In this document: one piece after another, positions 16,301-26,855 of the stretch
Layout of the letters: each line of letters opens with the position of its first letter
How positions within the stretch are numbered: position 1 is the stretch's first letter
Source of the DNA: Klebsormidium nitens
Taxonomy: Eukaryota > Streptophyta > Klebsormidiophyceae > Klebsormidiales > Klebsormidiaceae
Assembly (NCBI GenBank): GCA_000708835.1
Contig: DF237492.1
Span: 1 to 59,478 of the forward strand
Direction: 5' to 3'
DNA: 59,478 nucleotides
The notes under the pieces: model-generated
The model's database searches: none
Told to the model about the DNA's origin: nothing
Seen by the model: the letters and a program-made list of their open reading frames with translations, nothing else
Position numbers and translations under genes: made by a program

Positions 16301-19300
16301 TTCTAAGGGACGGTGACTTCGCAAAGAAACACGCCGAAGTTCTTTCAATTTGAAGTCTGCATATGGCTCTGGAGTGCGGAAGGTGCTCATCCGGAAGCGG
16401 CAGAACGCGGAAAATCCAACGGTGCGTACCGTAATTGCCTTGCAGAGGCCGGTATCGGCATTACAAAGCCGACTTTCTGTTGATGTTCTGTACTAGAAGT
16501 CTGCATGCGACTTTGAGGATAATCTCCAAAATCTGGAACCGGCGGGTGCGCAAGGTCCTCATTGGGGAAGCGGCAGAACGCAGCAGCGCGCAAAATCCAA
16601 CGGTGCGTACTGTGATTGCCTCCCAGAGGCCGTGCTTTGCTTAAGAAGCGGGATTTTGATTGAATCTCTTAGCTAGTTCCAACGACTTCCGATGTTGGAA
16701 CCGGCGAGTGCTGAATGTCATCATCTGGAGCGGCAAAACGCGGCGGCCCCTAAAATCCAGCGCTACGTATCGGGATTGCCTCTCAGAGGCCGTAATCTTG
16801 AACAAAAGACTCCGAAGTTCGTTTGTTTCAAAGTCTGCATACGACTCTGGATATTGGGACCGGTGGGTGCGAAAGGTCCTCATCCGGAAGCGGCAGAACG
16901 CGGCTGCCCGAAAAATTCAGCTGTGCTACCGTAAATTGCCTATCAGAAGCCATGATTTTGCACAGAAAGAAGCCGAAGTTCTTCTGATTAGAAGTCTGCA
17001 TATGACTTTGGAGATTGGAACCGGTGGGTGTGGAAGGTGCTATCTGAAAGCGGCAGAATGCGGCGGGCAGGAAGATTTAACGGTGCGCCCCCGACAATCT
17101 CTTAGAGGCCGGGTTTTTCACTTTGGAAAGCCGAATCTCTGTTGAAATTCTGAAGTGAAAGCCAGCATGCGACTTCGGAACTATGGAGCCGCCGGTGCGG
17201 AAGATCCTGGTTTTGTTGCTAGAAGAGTGTTGGGGGCTCCAACGCAAAGTACACTCAGATCTTTTCCGCTGCATGAGCTGAGGACGGGCGGCGAAGCGAA
17301 AGCAAAAGAAAGGGAGACTGAAGTAAAAAGCAAACCAACGAAAGACACGAGAGAAGAGGAAGCAACATGTTAGGATGCTGATTATTACATCCTTGTTCTT
17401 CAGGTTCACCCGGGACGTCGTCTTCGCCCAGAAGGATCGGCGGCGTAAGCGGTACGCAGGCCTGATTGCCATGTTTTTGGGCGACCTCCAAAGGTCCCAG
17501 GCGCTCATGCTTGCGTTCCGGACGTTCCGGCAAAGGGGTGAGCCGCTGCCGTTCCGTTTCTGTCACCGCTTCTGTTCATCTTTGTTTCTTTTCAAGACTA
17601 CTTCCCTCTCTTTTCTGTTCAGATCTTGTCGCGGTCCATTCTTGGCCATCGTTTAAAAATCTCCATCGCAGATTGGCAGATGAAGGAGGGAGCGCGGCCG
17701 GCGCAATCAAAGCTCATTCTTTTCAGAATCACGCTGATGGATCAGAAACCCGCCTGAATTGAGCTGACCACCCACTAGACCCTAGCTAAACCCCTTCCGT
17801 TCCTCAACAGTGATAACATTCCAGCGCCTCGTGGGGCGCGGCCGGCGCAACTAACGCTGACTCTTGTCAAGACCATGCTTTAACGGGAGCTAAACCCAGC
17901 ATGATTTGAGCTGACCACTCATTAACCTCCAGCTAAACCCGTATTCGTTCCTTCACAGTAATGACGATCCAGCGCGTCGTGGGGAGCGGCCGGCGCAACC
18001 GACTCTAAATCATGTCAAGTTTACGCACGAGATGCGTAAAATCCCGCCTGATTTTGAGCTGACCACGCACTAAACCCCAGCTAAACCCGTTTTCTCTCCT
18101 CCACAGTGATGACGATCCAACGCGTCGTGGTGCTGCGCACTTTGCGCATCCGGGCGCAGGTCTCCCTGGTGCTGCGCCAGTGGGAGGTCGCCGAGGAGAA
18201 CTGGATCAAGACTCACGAGCTCGCTGAGCTTCAGGCGACCACGAAAACGCCCGCGCGCAGCCGCCGCGTTACGCGCGCGTCTGGCGCGGCCGCGGTCGCG
18301 GCCGCGGACGGCCCGCGCTCGGCCGCGTCCTCGGACCCAGACACCCGGCGGTCGAACACGGGGGATGGCGCGCGCGCGAGCGTGGTTCCGCCGGAACCGG
18401 ACGGCAAGCGGAAGTCGGTTCAAATCGCGGACGGCCGACGCTCGACCATAAGCGGGAATATGCCGAGCGCGGACGTCCGGCGGGCGAGTGCGGCCCCGGT
18501 TTCAAAACTGCCGTCGAGCCGCACCTCTATTGCGGACAAGTGAGTGGGGATCGACCTTTCGTACTCCGGTCTGGTCGCTGCCTTGCAGCTAGTACGCCCG
18601 GGGACCCAATCCTTGCAATGTAAACGATAGGCGTTGCGCGCATCGAAACCTGTTTGAGCACACGTGTTTTAATGGCCAGATTGCAATCACCGTTACACTT
18701 GTGAAAGCTGTGTGATGATTCCGGTCCGGTTCGTGCCTTCATTTTCAATCGTCCATGTCGTACATTCCCAAAGTACCATTTGTATAAAAATAACACGGAT
18801 CCTCCGAGTTTGTCCGTTGTGTTTTGAATGTACTTTACTTTTGTTTTGCCCTTTCTTCTTCGCCCCTTACTGCTGCAAAAGCAGTCGTCTTCTTTGCTTG
18901 TCTTCATCTATCCCGGTCTTTTCTCGTGTCCTTGTCGCCTGATTGCTAGACGCCCTTTCCCAACGTTGCAGAGCCCCCAGAGAATCGTCAAAAGAAACGC
19001 TCGCCACAGTGAGCCCCGGTAGTGAGCACCGCCCTCTTGTGTCGTCCCTTCGCTCCGTTACCCTGCTAATTGCTTGCTTACGAAGCGCCCAAAAGCAACA
19101 GTAAGCGCCGGTAGAAGCACCGGGCTTCCTGCGGTTAATTTGGCTCCCCTAATGCCGTCTTTCTTCTGCTTAGAGTGGGCGTCCGGGTCTGCCTGACGCC
19201 TGCCGGTGCCTCCAACGGCGTCACAATCCAACGGTCTCAATCGCGGACGGCGGTTTTGCGAGGGTCATGGCACCGTGTAGTCGGCTTTGTCAAAGCATGC

Positions 19301-21131
19301 TACGCTCACTTTTCAGATACCCTCATACCCCCAAAATTGCAGAACCCTGTTAACCTCAAATTCCTTAACGGAATCACCCGGTGCATTGAACGCAGGACCC
19401 TGGGGAGATTTTCCGCCAAGGGCAAACCCGCCAAGGTCGACCCCGGCGAAAGGCACCGGGCGCGCTTTTCGAGCTTACGAACCGTCACCTTCTTGTGGGC
19501 TTTCTCTGGAATCGAGCCCTTCTTTCCTCCTGCTCACGGAATCCTTCGGTGTATGAACGCAGGACTTTGGGAAGGATCCCCGTCAAGGGCAAACCCGCCA
19601 AGGTCGACCCCGGGGAAAGGCACCGGGCGCTCTTCGACCTTCGGGACGGCGTTCTGGGCCCTGAGTACGTTTCGTCCGGCGTCCACGTTCCCCCGCACAT
19701 ACAGGAACAGGTCACCAAAGATTTCTGTATGCGGAAGCGGCGCGCCCACGTGAAAGTCCTGGAGGCGTACAAACTAGAGCGGGCGGAGCAGCAGCGCGCG
19801 GCGCGCGACGGGGAGATGATGGCGCGCGCGAAGCTAGTGATGCAGGGGAAGGGGACCGCGCGGAAGGGAGCGGAGAGCGCGCCCGTGGAGGCAAGTAGCG
19901 CACACCTTGCTTGCTTTGGAACGTTTACAATCGTAGGCACAGTCTCCGCACTCTTAAGAAGCAATCTATGACAAGTTGAGACAGAATCACACGGCCAAGC
20001 GGGCAAACGCGTCACAGATGACCAAACCGGGGCCGCTGACAACGTCATGTCCTTTCCTCCTGCGAGCGAAAGGGCCGGTTCATTCCCTTGGGGCTCGAAT
20101 GCTCGCGGCTTCTGTTGAAATCCGGATACACCCAATCTCACGCCCTTGCGCACCAATTGGTTTGCAGGCGAAGCGACCGGCGTTCCCTCCCCGTTTGCGC
20201 GTCCTCGCCACGCGCCAAGAGCTGCACGAGATGATGGTCGAAGGCCTAGCCAAGGCAGCGATCGAGGGCCTCGCAGCAAATCTGCCCGGGGACTCCCTTC
20301 CGGTCTCCGAGTCCGGAACGCCACTGGTAGGAAGCACCCCGGCAGGATCGAAAAGGTCGTCGGGCGGTTCGCGGCGCGGCACGCGAGAAGCGCAGGTGAA
20401 TAAACTGAGTAGTTGAAAGCCTTGGTCTGTGAGATCAAGATACAAGGCTTTGTATTTTAGGTTCGAAAGATTCGCTCCAAGGGATCTCTATCTTCTCTTT
20501 GTCTTAGGCCTATGCTGAATCAGCCCATTCCCCGTGCTGGAATAATGTAGATTCTCTTAGACTGATAGTCAACATGCTCCACACTTATACCCACCCTATA
20601 CAACGAAGTAACCTCGCCCGTCTCCCGGGAGTGACCTACTGTACATCTTTTTGCGTTGAACCTGCAACCTTCGAAAGGCCTTAATTTCACTATTTCGATT
20701 GCAACCTTGAACAGTCCGAAGGGCAGGAAAATTCAATCCAACGACCCAAAATCAGGTACCAAACGTCGGGACTCGAGAAAGAGGGCGGCAACCTAACGCA
20801 TACAGCTGTTATGCAACATACCCGTAAATCAATGTAAACTCGATTCTCCTCGCAGGTCGCGGCCCCGGTACGAACCGCCCCCGGCGGTTCGCGGCGGGGC
20901 ACCCGGGAGGTAACTATGATGGCGGCGATTCACGAGGCTGCGGACGGAGACTCGGCCCGGGCTGTGCCCATGGTGCTGAATCTGGCGGGAGCCGCCCTGG
21001 AGTCGGGCGGTACGACTCGAACTAGAAGGGCGGGAAGGCAGGGCACGAACTCGAAGAAGGTGGTGACGTGGGGTACGGAGGCGAGCGGCGCGTCCCACTC
21101 CACGGTGCCAGAGGAGGAGGCGCCTTCTTGA
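10383..21131 (+). CDS. Large coiled-coil protein with IQ motifs, unknown family
   Basis: Twelve exons: 10383-10607, 11449-11551, 11947-12809, 13152-13386, 14140-14369, 14722-14774, 16086-16283, 17404-17537, 18107-18539, 19563-19890, 20168-20395, 20856-21131. They total 3306 nt (1101 residues) and every phase closes. Residues 1-400 are low-complexity, Ser/Arg/Pro-rich and probably disordered. Residues about 450-570 are highly charged and heptad-like (coiled coil). IQ-like motifs begin near residues 611 (IQDWFRRVRK), 634 (IQRFTRDVVFAQK) and 684 (IQRVVVLRTLRIR), so calmodulin or a calmodulin-like light chain is a likely partner. Another basic helix lies near 880 (HVKVLEAYKLERAEQQR). The C-terminus is acidic (VPEEEAPS). 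Exon 10 ends with an AG|GCAAGT donor, a GC-AG intron. The exon 5 acceptor (ggaag|AA) was chosen because the closer cag would break the phase. I cannot name the family. Confidence 0.8.
13440..13530 (+). repeat. Decayed copy of IQ-gene exon 4 end in intron 4
   Basis: The end of exon 4 and its donor (ccagcgggaga ... gagttggtgag at 13381) recur with the donor word near 13513, an offset of about 132 bp. Confidence 0.6.
15600..16085 (+). repeat. Tandem decayed copies of IQ-gene exon 7 start
   Basis: The acceptor and first part of exon 7 (ctggcag|gcgcc, then gctcggcggccggct) recur with junctions near 15626, 15771 and 15934 ahead of the real one at 16086. Spacings are about 145, 163 and 152 bp. Between the copies lie runs built from ccctaaacc, accccaaaccc and related words. 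The copies carry substitutions and would not translate in frame. Confidence 0.85.
15700..16080 (+). repeat. CCCTAAA-like (telomere-like) degenerate tracts in an intron
   Basis: Words such as ccctaaacc, aaccttaaaccccaaac, gcctaaaccctcaaccctg and cctaaaccccaaac recur before each exon-7-edge copy. They resemble the CCCTAAA repeat of many plant and algal telomeres but are irregular. The related word agctaaaccc precedes the exon 9 edge copies at 17780-18090. Confidence 0.6.
16284..17220 (+). repeat. Six-unit array of decayed exon 7 (IQ) ends in intron 7
   Basis: The 3' end of exon 7, which encodes the IQ helix, and its donor (aagatccaacg|gtgcgtacc at 16284) recur at junctions near 16422, 16603, 16763, 16923 and 17083, with a partial unit near 17195. 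The last three full intervals are 160 bp each. Repeated phrases include ggaagcggcagaacgc and aaccggcgggtgcg. Stops and frame shifts prevent these units from acting as exons. Confidence 0.85.
17780..18106 (+). repeat. Tandem decayed copies of IQ-gene exon 9 start
   Basis: The acceptor and first bases of exon 9 (agctaaaccc ... cacag|tgatgacgatcca) recur with junctions at 17811 and 17959 before the real one at 18107. Both intervals are 148 bp. Confidence 0.85.
19380..19490 (+). repeat. Long copy of IQ-gene exon 10 start in intron 9
   Basis: A well-preserved copy of the first part of exon 10 has its junction at 19396, 167 bp before the real one at 19563. Shared words include gggcaaacccgccaaggtcg and aaaggcaccgggcgc. 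It may be a recent duplication and could act as a weak competing acceptor. Confidence 0.8.
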
Positions 21132-22399
21132 AATGATGCCTGAGCGGTTTAGTGGATGAGGAGGACGTATGATAGGTATAACAAAGTCAAGCAGACCGCG
21201 AGGAGTCAGAGCAAGCGGCAAATGCCGCTGTCCAACGTGCTTGCCAGCTGGCCGGTTTCGTTCATAGGTGATCGGATTGGAACGCTAATTTTAGATCTTG
21301 CATTGAATTTAGCTTGCACGAAGGTAGATCAGTCACGACATTTCGTTTGAAAGACGCCAAGGTGCAGGTTCAATTGCAAGGGCAGAGCGGCATCCCACCC
21401 TCAGGTGTTTGATGGTTGAGATAATCTCGAGTTCCATTTGTTGCCTTTGCCCCCCCCTCATATAGCTAGGTTTCCTTTGCATGCAAATCAAGCAGATGAC
21501 AGTCACTGCCTACCACACTAACGCTTGCCTGCCATGGTGGTCAAGCTTAAGCATGCCGTAATCATGTAATGATGTCGATCATGAGCCTGTGCTTATTCAT
21601 GGATGGCCGTCGATCGGGCTCGACTCGCGCACGCGGTGCACTGACATGGCATGGGCCGCCGGCCCTGCAGCCCACTGATGTCACTGTGTAGGATACAACG
21701 GGATCACTGCAATATGTACGTCGTGCCATAGCAAATAAAGCATGTGCATCGACGGTCACGCACCGGAACAAATGGCACGTGCTGGTATACCCGGCCCGGC
21801 TGAAGCTGGCCGGGCTGAATTGCTCCTTATTCAATAATAAACGGAGCAACCAATGGACGGTGATCTACGATCATTGAGTAGATGTAAGTGGAAGCATATC
21901 GATCGATCAGTGTGAATTATAAGAGCGAGTCGGACGGCCCTTGATTGTTCAATGTTGCCTGAGATTCTTAGCAGGCTACCCATCCAATTTTTATCAGTGT
22001 TCGAGTTCCTGGAATCATTGGTTATACTAAGTATAAGGTGTCAATTGCATTAGTCGCATGTTGCTGCAGCATGATATGCGCTCTTATATAATGTAAGCTC
22101 TGATTAGACATGTGCATGACTCTATTTTGTCGCCGTCCTGTGAACGTACATGATCACTTTTGTGCAATCAACGAGCATGCATGGCCGCATGGTGGCCGGG
22201 GGTGGTGGCCACACACTTTCTAGGAAGCCGTTCAACTTGGACGCATCGTCCTTGATATTAAACATTTAGCAGCCAATTTTCTTCATGGCAAGTACTTAAA
22301 AGAAAGAGATGACGAAAGTTATATGACGAGAGAAGCGTGGGCTTGTCGTGTTTAGAAACCTTCCCAAAATGTGCGTGCCATCAGCTGTGCAAGATATTA
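21132..22399. other. Convergent intergenic region
   Basis: This lies between the 3' ends of the IQ gene (+) and the glycosyltransferase gene (-). No supportable open frame. It is A/T richer than the exons, with several catg/gcatgc words, and should contain both 3' UTRs. Confidence 0.5.
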
Positions 22400-24413
22400 T
22401 CAAAGGCAACCCTGGCGAGCAATGATGTTATCCAGAACAGCACTGTCTTTGGCATCTGGTAATGTGATCGCCCCTCTCAGATCATCCAAAGAGTCTATCG
22501 CACCGTACACATTGCCTACGTTACCTTGCGAGCCGCTGGAACGTTTGTTGACCTTCGTCGTCCATTCTTGCAAAGAGCGAGTGCGGTAGTGGTTCAGCCT
22601 CGCAGGCGAGAGGATGCTCCTTTTGGAGAAGGGTCCGACCTCCATCTCCTCCCCTGCATTGCGTGTAGGAAGGGAAACTCATTGACCGCTTCATGATCTG
22701 ACAAAAGATGAAAGACTTTGTATCTATTTGTTGCCACCTTCCAGTGAAACGCTTTCAGGAACCTTGAAGCGCCCTCGCTAGCAGGTTCGGGCTGACCACA
22801 AAAGTGGTCTGATCCAAAGGAGCTCTGACATATATGCAGATTTCAAGAGTCATGGTCGTGTTTTCAACTCAGAAGCGAGGTTTGAATCCTCAGGCTGTTT
22901 TTGCCTTTGCCAACGCAGAACTCGCCTCCAATCTACCGCACCCATTTTGCAACAGCTAAAGTAGCCAGTTTCATCGTCTGCAAAGCAAACTTTGAGCACA
23001 AAGTGCAAGACAACTGGAGGACAGCGCCTCGTTCCTTGCTGTAACACGTTGCGCCACCCTTCAAAGACGCTCATGTGCTGTCAGTCCCTACAAGTCAACT
23101 AGTTTGTGCGAGACGCCAGAACCGAAAACCCCCTTACCTGCGGCATCAAACTGCCCCCACCCGGGTTTCAAGCTCGCAAAGTGGGCGTGCGTCACGAGTT
23201 CCGCACTCGTCGCCTCCACTCGCACAAACACCTTCACGTGGTGATGTCCGTCCCCCCCCTCCTGGGAGAAAGTGTACGGCATGTCGACACTCTGAAACGC
23301 CGGCGTGGGGAGCGCTACTCTTGCTGACGTCATCATTGAACCCCACCGACCCCACTCTCTTCCCCGCCTGCAGTCCGCATCCCCCGTTTTCGACCGAGTC
23401 TAAAACCTCGTTCTCTGAGAGGTTGCACCCCCCCTTTTTGGACAACTTGGACAAATAGCCATCCAGAGTTTGGCTGGGGTTGTCTGTGAAGACCAGAAGC
23501 TCGTCAACATCAAGGTAACCCAACCAGGTTACGCCTGTCGACGATAACCGCCTGTAACAGTCCTGGTACGCCCCTACCTGGATCTGCCCATCGTATGTGC
23601 TGTTGACTTCTTCCCCCCAATCTACGTACTCAACAAAAGGCGCATAGCGCTTCGCTATTGTCTGAGTGTCGTCCGAACTTCCGTGATCGTAGAGAACTAT
23701 CTTCCTGGCCCCCAGGTAATAGTAGTAGTGAAACCACTCTGCTAAAAAGCGGCCTTCGTCTCTTGCAATGACACACATGGCGACGCCCCCTGCGAGCGCG
23801 CCTTCCAGAGAGTATTTCAAGAGGTCTGGTTTGCATTGAGGAAGGAGAATGGGATCTGGTGGCCCGTGAGGAACAAAGCTGACTGGCTGGTTATCAGCTG
23901 GGTTAGCCACCCAGCTCGCCCATGCTAACCCAGATTCTAACACTGGCAACAAACCTGGGTTGACACTTTCTGGTCGGTGTTTAAAAACTCCCTGGATTCT
24001 AGGTGGAGCGTTTCGTTGTTCCACTCTTGGAGCACAGCGTTGGCATGCTCCCATCCCTCCCGCCCGTGCGGGATCTCTCCCTCCGCTAGTTTGCTCCATT
24101 CCCTCTCACCAATCAGTGGTTGAGAGTTCTCACTCCTGCCGGTCAACGGCTGGGATATTATGCTCTTGCCAATGGATGGCTGATAATTCTCAGCTCGTGC
24201 TCTTGTTAACAGAAGCGGATCTTTCTTCAAAGAAACAAACGGCGTCTGCAGAAGAGTGAACACTGCTGTCTCATCTCTGGTACAGAGCAAGCTGGACAAA
24301 AGGGAGGTAACTCCAACAAGAGCAATGAATGAGATGATGCTCAGTTGTATGAGTCTGAACTCAGAAGAGACTGCGCCCGCCGCCCCCCCGCTCCTTTCCT
24401 TATAGAGTTTCAT
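22400..24413 (-). CDS. Type II membrane glycosyltransferase, GT92 (DUF23)-like
   Basis: Four exons on the - strand: 23955-24413, 23407-23886, 23138-23291, 22400-22653, giving 448 residues with consistent phases. The first ATG gives a short cytosolic tail, then one membrane anchor (about residues 19-42, LIQLSIISFIALVGVTSLL), then a stem with three similar units (NYQPSIGKS, ISQPLTGRS, NSQPLIGER). The catalytic region begins VAMCVIARDEGRFLAEW and YYYYLGARKIVLYDHGSSDD. It holds the metal-binding DxD motif in GYLDVDELLVF, then VKVFVRVEATSAELVTHAHF and the C-terminal LNHYRTRSLQEW. This order is typical of GT92 enzymes, which act in the Golgi on cell-wall or N-glycan galactans; the actual substrate is unknown. 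The two short introns (68 and 115 nt) explain apparent frame changes; the first has a good branch site (ggctaac). The exon 2 donor (GAG|GTTTTA) is the least certain junction. Confidence 0.8.
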
Positions 24414-24589
24414 CTGATCGAACACCCTTTGATCAGACGCTGCGTCTGGCTAAGAAAGCCTGCTCTGATTAGCAGTAGCCGCGCGGCAAGGCCCTGCACA
24501 TGTGTGTGTTGGCGCGTGTATTGACTACCGTATCCTGATTAGGTAGGTTGTAGCTTTCACATGCCAATGGTCCAATGGGGTACACTACT

Positions 24590-24870
24590 AAGGTAGTCCT
24601 AGTAGTGTGTAGTACCTGGGTCCTGGTCCTGACTCCTGACTGGAATCATCTGTCGATCATCTCAGCAAGCTGCTTTCCTAAGGCTAGAGCCTAGCGCCTG
24701 CCACTGGCAGCGTACCTACCTACCTATATGTAGTAGTTTGAAGGCTTGAGCTCTTGATGAAAGAAGAATGGTAGGAAGTATTATAGGTAGTCCTACCTGC
24801 CTACCGTTGTATCGGTAGGTTCCCTATCAAAGCCTGAAGAAACTCTTCAAGTTTTAATTTGGTAGGTACT
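24590..24870. repeat. TACC/GTAGG low-complexity tract
   Basis: Clusters of acctacctacct, gtaggt, gtagtcct and tacctgcctacc. The same vocabulary reappears at 52620-52700 and 58505-59215. Confidence 0.6.
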
Positions 24871-25187
24871 CGCAGAAGGGCCTCATCGGCGACATCTTAA
24901 CCCTGGAGACCTACTTTGAAAGTCGCCCTGCAGGACTGCTCGGTTCCAAAATCGCAGCGACCGGAGATATCACTTGGTGCCGTGGTATGTCGCCACTTCA
25001 TGCGGGTGGCGGTACACATTTGAAATTCAAAATTTGAAATTGTCGAGGGGGGTTGACCTTCGGGGCAGAGCATCCTGCCGTTCGATCGACAACTGAATTC
25101 GGATTCATCGACGACATACCACAGATAGAACAACGTTCGCGGCCGGGGGCCGAATCTGATCATCATATAAACCCTGCCGAGATGACG

Positions 25188-25216
25188 CGCCGGCGCGGCG
25201 CGGCGCGGCGCGGCGC
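25188..25216. repeat. GGCGC simple repeat
   Basis: A run of about five gcgcg/gcgcc units within otherwise non-coding DNA. Confidence 0.7.
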
Positions 25217-26855
25217 GTCCCGGGGGCCGGTGACGTACTCGTACGCGTACATGCATCCTGCTAATTCTTGGACCTTAGAACCCTGGGCCTTGCCGCCTTT
25301 CTGTGCAGCCTCGAGCTTCATGATCCTCAGGGCATCATTCTCGTCAATACAAGCTGGACAACTAATGACCGCAGCTCATATCGCACCTCGTACATTGGAT
25401 GGTATATGCTGACAAAGATGCGCATTGAACTTTCCAGGAACCAGCACTGCTGGCCAGCTTCTTCTCACCTTTGCATTTGACGCAATCCGCATGAGCATGG
25501 CGCAGGTACGAGCACAAACGGGGACGACGTGAGCTTCATTTTCGTAAACGGGCAGCGGCAGCAGCAAGCTTCCGGGCTAGTAGCACCTTCAAACTGCTCG
25601 CTGGTGGTGTAAAAAGGTCGAAAGAGATCTGCCAAAAACTTGACATTAGAGATGATTGTAAGGCCAGGAGTGTGGTCTAGTGCAGATTCCCGCAGCAGCT
25701 ATGTTGAACTTCTAGTCCAAGTTTGCCGGCAGGCAATCAGCACAATACGTGGCAAGGGCGCGGCCATTAGTCTTATCTGGACCATCTGGACCATTTCTTA
25801 CGATCTTCAAGGTTGACGGACTCCTCTCGCGCATCATTCTGGCTGTGAATTTGCACAATCGACGGCCATCAGTTTTGCGGCTTTCGTATCCTCGGACTGA
25901 GAGTTGACTACGAGGATCTCGATTCGCCAGCTAGCTGGCGCGCTGCCAATATTGATGCATATCTGGCAGGCCACTTTTCGGCACCGCCGCCTCGTCTTGT
26001 AAGTTTGTTCTTTCACTAAAGCGGGGGTGCACGGAGGCATCCGCAAACTCGCAGTTCGACATCAGTCTGACCAACGCGGACTAGACAAGCGGGGCTTCAG
26101 CAATCCGGACACGGCTATCACCTGCTGACTCAAGCTCCGGATTGCATCATGAACCGGAGGGGCAACGGAGCGGCTTCCATATGCTGCTGCGGATCGTCGA
26201 AGCCCTTTTTCAGCCTACAATCTAAGACCTTATACGACCTTGGGGGGGATTGCTTGGCCCGCGAGGAGTGGCACCCCTAGGTCGTAGGTCGCAAAGATCC
26301 TCGGAGCTGGGCGAGTAATCTGAAAGAATATGTAAAAACCAGCGAAGTTTTTGAGGCTCTCAGGGCCTGTGGCAGTGCGTTTGATATCGATGACGCCTCC
26401 CAAACAAACAAATTAAAGACAGCCCGCTCGAACCATTCTCGTGGCTGTAACACGTCTGCTTATCTCGTCGAAGTAAACGCGTAGCAACCATCGATGCAAG
26501 CCTAATGCTCTGAATGCACTGGACTCTGGTGCGCCGCCGGAGTCCCGGAAACTTTCTCAGTACATCGGTGCAAGGACGTTGAAGCCGCAAACGTTAAACC
26601 ATTTAAGAGCGATTCGAGTTAAGCAGCTGAGAGTTGTCATTGAACACTTCCTGCAGGGAAGTAGGCTGTTTACAAGCCATCAGTCTTCGGATGAGTCGTC
26701 GCTATTAGCGAAAATTATTGTGCACAACTTTGCCAACCTTCTGCATTCTATCTGCCCACTTCCCATCAGCTTCCCTTCGATCTTCGTCAGGCCGTGCGCG
26801 TAAGCAAGGTGCCACATAAAAGCCGTTTGGAACCGCCGCCCCACGTTTTTGCAAG

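Larger units (their letters stand above)
24414..26855. other. Divergent intergenic region with low-complexity DNA
   Basis: This lies between the head of the glycosyltransferase gene (-) and the head of the secreted cysteine-rich gene (+). It holds a TACC/GTAGG-rich segment (24590-24870) and a GGCGC run (25188-25216). Fragments of open frame at 25268-25480 and 25650-25820 show no recognisable domain; they could be gene remnants, but I cannot support them as genes. Confidence 0.45.

Noticed and set aside
15600-18110. Treating the intron edge copies as alternative or extra IQ exons
   Set aside because: The copies carry stops and indels and would break the frame, while the single chosen junctions close the whole gene.
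19485-20438. 317-codon open frame on the - strand
   Set aside because: It lies antisense to GC-rich IQ-gene exons 10-11, has no domain, and the + strand exons close in phase.
23292-23954. Two apparent frameshifts in the glycosyltransferase gene
   Set aside because: Both are explained by short phase-0 GT-AG introns (23887-23954, 68 nt; 23292-23406, 115 nt), after which all four exons join to 448 residues.
25260-25830. Possible exon fragments on the + strand
   Set aside because: Short open frames with gt/ag-like borders, but no domain, no start exon and no consistent phase join; perhaps a gene remnant.
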